Below are positions 63,333-64,000 of a DNA stretch of 64,000 nt, piece after piece (within the stretch, counting starts at the first letter, position 1; every line of letters starts with the position of its first letter). The stretch comes from Lysinibacillus antri (GTDB lineage: Bacteria; Bacillota; Bacilli; Bacillales_A; Planococcaceae): the NCBI RefSeq assembly GCF_003977595.1, contig NZ_RYYR01000017.1, forward strand, positions 1 to 64,000, read 5' to 3'. The translations under genes and the position numbers were made by a program. Below the pieces are notes generated by a model. That model worked only from the letters and a program-made list of their open reading frames with translations. It ran no database searches and was not told the DNA's origin.

Positions 63333-63782
63333 CTATTTCCCATGCAATATAAATTTTTCTTTTTCATCCCAAGGAATGGCTTTACCAGTTTCTTTATCAA
63401 TCTGTACAACTGTACCTCTACCAGTAAAACAAGGTTCATTCTTTTCGTTTTTTCCTAAATAATGAAGATCTATAGAAGTAGTACCGATTCTCGCTGCCTT
63501 TACATAGATTCGAAGAGTTTCGTCAAAAAATACTTGTTTCAAATAATCACATTGTAAGTCTGCCACAACAGGAATTTTCGTCACTTGTTGTTCTGTAGAC
63601 CAATCAGTCATAAAACCGAGATGTTTCAAAAATTCAATACGTGCAAATTCAAAGTATGCAAATGGTACCGTATTGTTTAAATGGCCAAACATATCAGTCT
63701 CTGAAAATCGCACCTTTACTTCAGCATAAAATTTAAATTCTGATTCCCATTCAATTGGATTTTGAATATAATTTGCCTTCAT
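63333..63782 (-). CDS. Acyl-CoA thioesterase, 4HBT hot-dog fold (YsmA-like)
   Basis: 149 aa from the ATG at 63782 (AAGGGG 7 bases ahead); the frame is open 11 codons upstream. KVRFSETDMFGHLNNTVPFA carries the 4HBT catalytic Asp region and YFEFARIEFLKHLG follows. Probably a cytosolic acyl-CoA thioester hydrolase of unknown chain preference. It is the gene beside gerE, as ysmA. Confidence 0.88.
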   Translation of the reverse strand: MKANYIQNPIEWESEFKFYAEVKVRFSETDMFGHLNNTVPFAYFEFARIEFLKHLGFMTDWSTEQQVTKIPVVADLQCDYLKQVFFDETLRIYVKAARIGTTSIDLHYLGKNEKNEPCFTGRGTVVQIDKETGKAIPWDEKEKFILHGK

Positions 63783-63955
63783 CTTCATACCCCTTCCGTC
63801 ATTTCTGCTCCCCATTCAAAATGAATAGTGGTTCATTCATTATAACAAAAGTGGTAAAAATTTCGAAGTAAACGATTGCTTAAATGACCTACAATTTAAA
63901 CCAGCACTTACTAATACTGAAGTGACATCGTTCTATACTATGCAAGCAATAATAA

Positions 63956-63995
63956 AAGGGTATCTGAAAGTCATTCAAAATGACCCAGATACCCC
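63956..63995 (-). terminator. Terminator of a gene beyond the right edge
   Basis: GGGTATCTG pairs with CAGATACCC, with an inner GTCATT/AATGAC pair, followed by TTTTATTATT on the minus strand. It ends a minus-strand transcript entering from the right, where sdhB would lie in B. subtilis. Confidence 0.7.
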
Positions 63996-64000
63996 TGAAA

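Overview
The window is a low-GC Firmicutes chromosome segment carrying an integrated mobile element. Conserved neighbourhoods point to a spore-forming Bacillales bacterium, most like the Lysinibacillus/Solibacillus group of the Planococcaceae. These are radC-maf-spoIIB-like-folC-valS, spoVID-like-hemL-B-D-C-X-A-engB-lon-clpX-tig-ysoA, and ysnB-rdgB-rph-racE-marR-gerE-ysmA. All are in Bacillus subtilis order, but lonB and gerM are not at their usual places. The genus is an inference; no rRNA is present.

Layout. (1) 1-23 kb is core chromosome, almost all on the minus strand. It starts with a radC broken after its H-x-H motif, then maf, a SpoIIB-like membrane protein, two tandem folC homologues, valS with a T-box leader, a SpoVID-like protein, the complete hemAXCDBL operon, lon-engB, clpX, tig and ysoA. 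(2) 23-41.5 kb is a looser region. It holds DUF3231, acyltransferase, ATP-grasp (Cj0069-type), SDR, OFA-type transporter, UspA, phospholipase A2-like, stand-alone RibA, threonine aldolase, YdcF and RocB-like M20 peptidase genes, a free-standing DnaA N-terminal domain, a methyltransferase, a DUF2075 remnant, DUF6143 and an alpha/beta hydrolase. It also holds an exactly phased 52-bp minisatellite, a decayed relative of it, and two candidate structured RNAs. (3) 41.5-59.4 kb is an about 17.9 kb integrative element in the 3' end of tRNA-Arg(UCU), bounded by a perfect 32-bp direct repeat with a tyrosine recombinase next to the intact tRNA. (4) 59.4-64 kb returns to the core chromosome.

The element is the most interesting part. 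It combines a replication/transfer-like module (FtsK/HerA-type ATPase, replication-relaxation winged-helix protein, pore-like membrane protein, archaeo-eukaryotic-type primase) with a phage-tail-like cluster (tape-measure protein, small baseplate-like protein, HTH protein of terminase-small-subunit type). No capsid, portal or large terminase gene is visible. It also has three XRE regulators with palindromic operator candidates, a 42-bp sequence repeated upstream of three transcription units, an iteron-like cluster, a 0.5 kb AT-rich non-coding region with repeats, a candidate small RNA with its own promoter and terminator, and a two-gene AbiTii-plus-membrane-protein cassette. The two proteins of that cassette share a short Gly/Asn motif.

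The hem operon makes uroporphyrinogen III precursors from glutamyl-tRNA. Lon, ClpX and trigger factor form a protein quality-control block, and maf, SpoIIB-like, SpoVID-like, GerE and RacE belong to division, sporulation or envelope functions. All assignments come from reading translated sequences and motifs; no database search was run.
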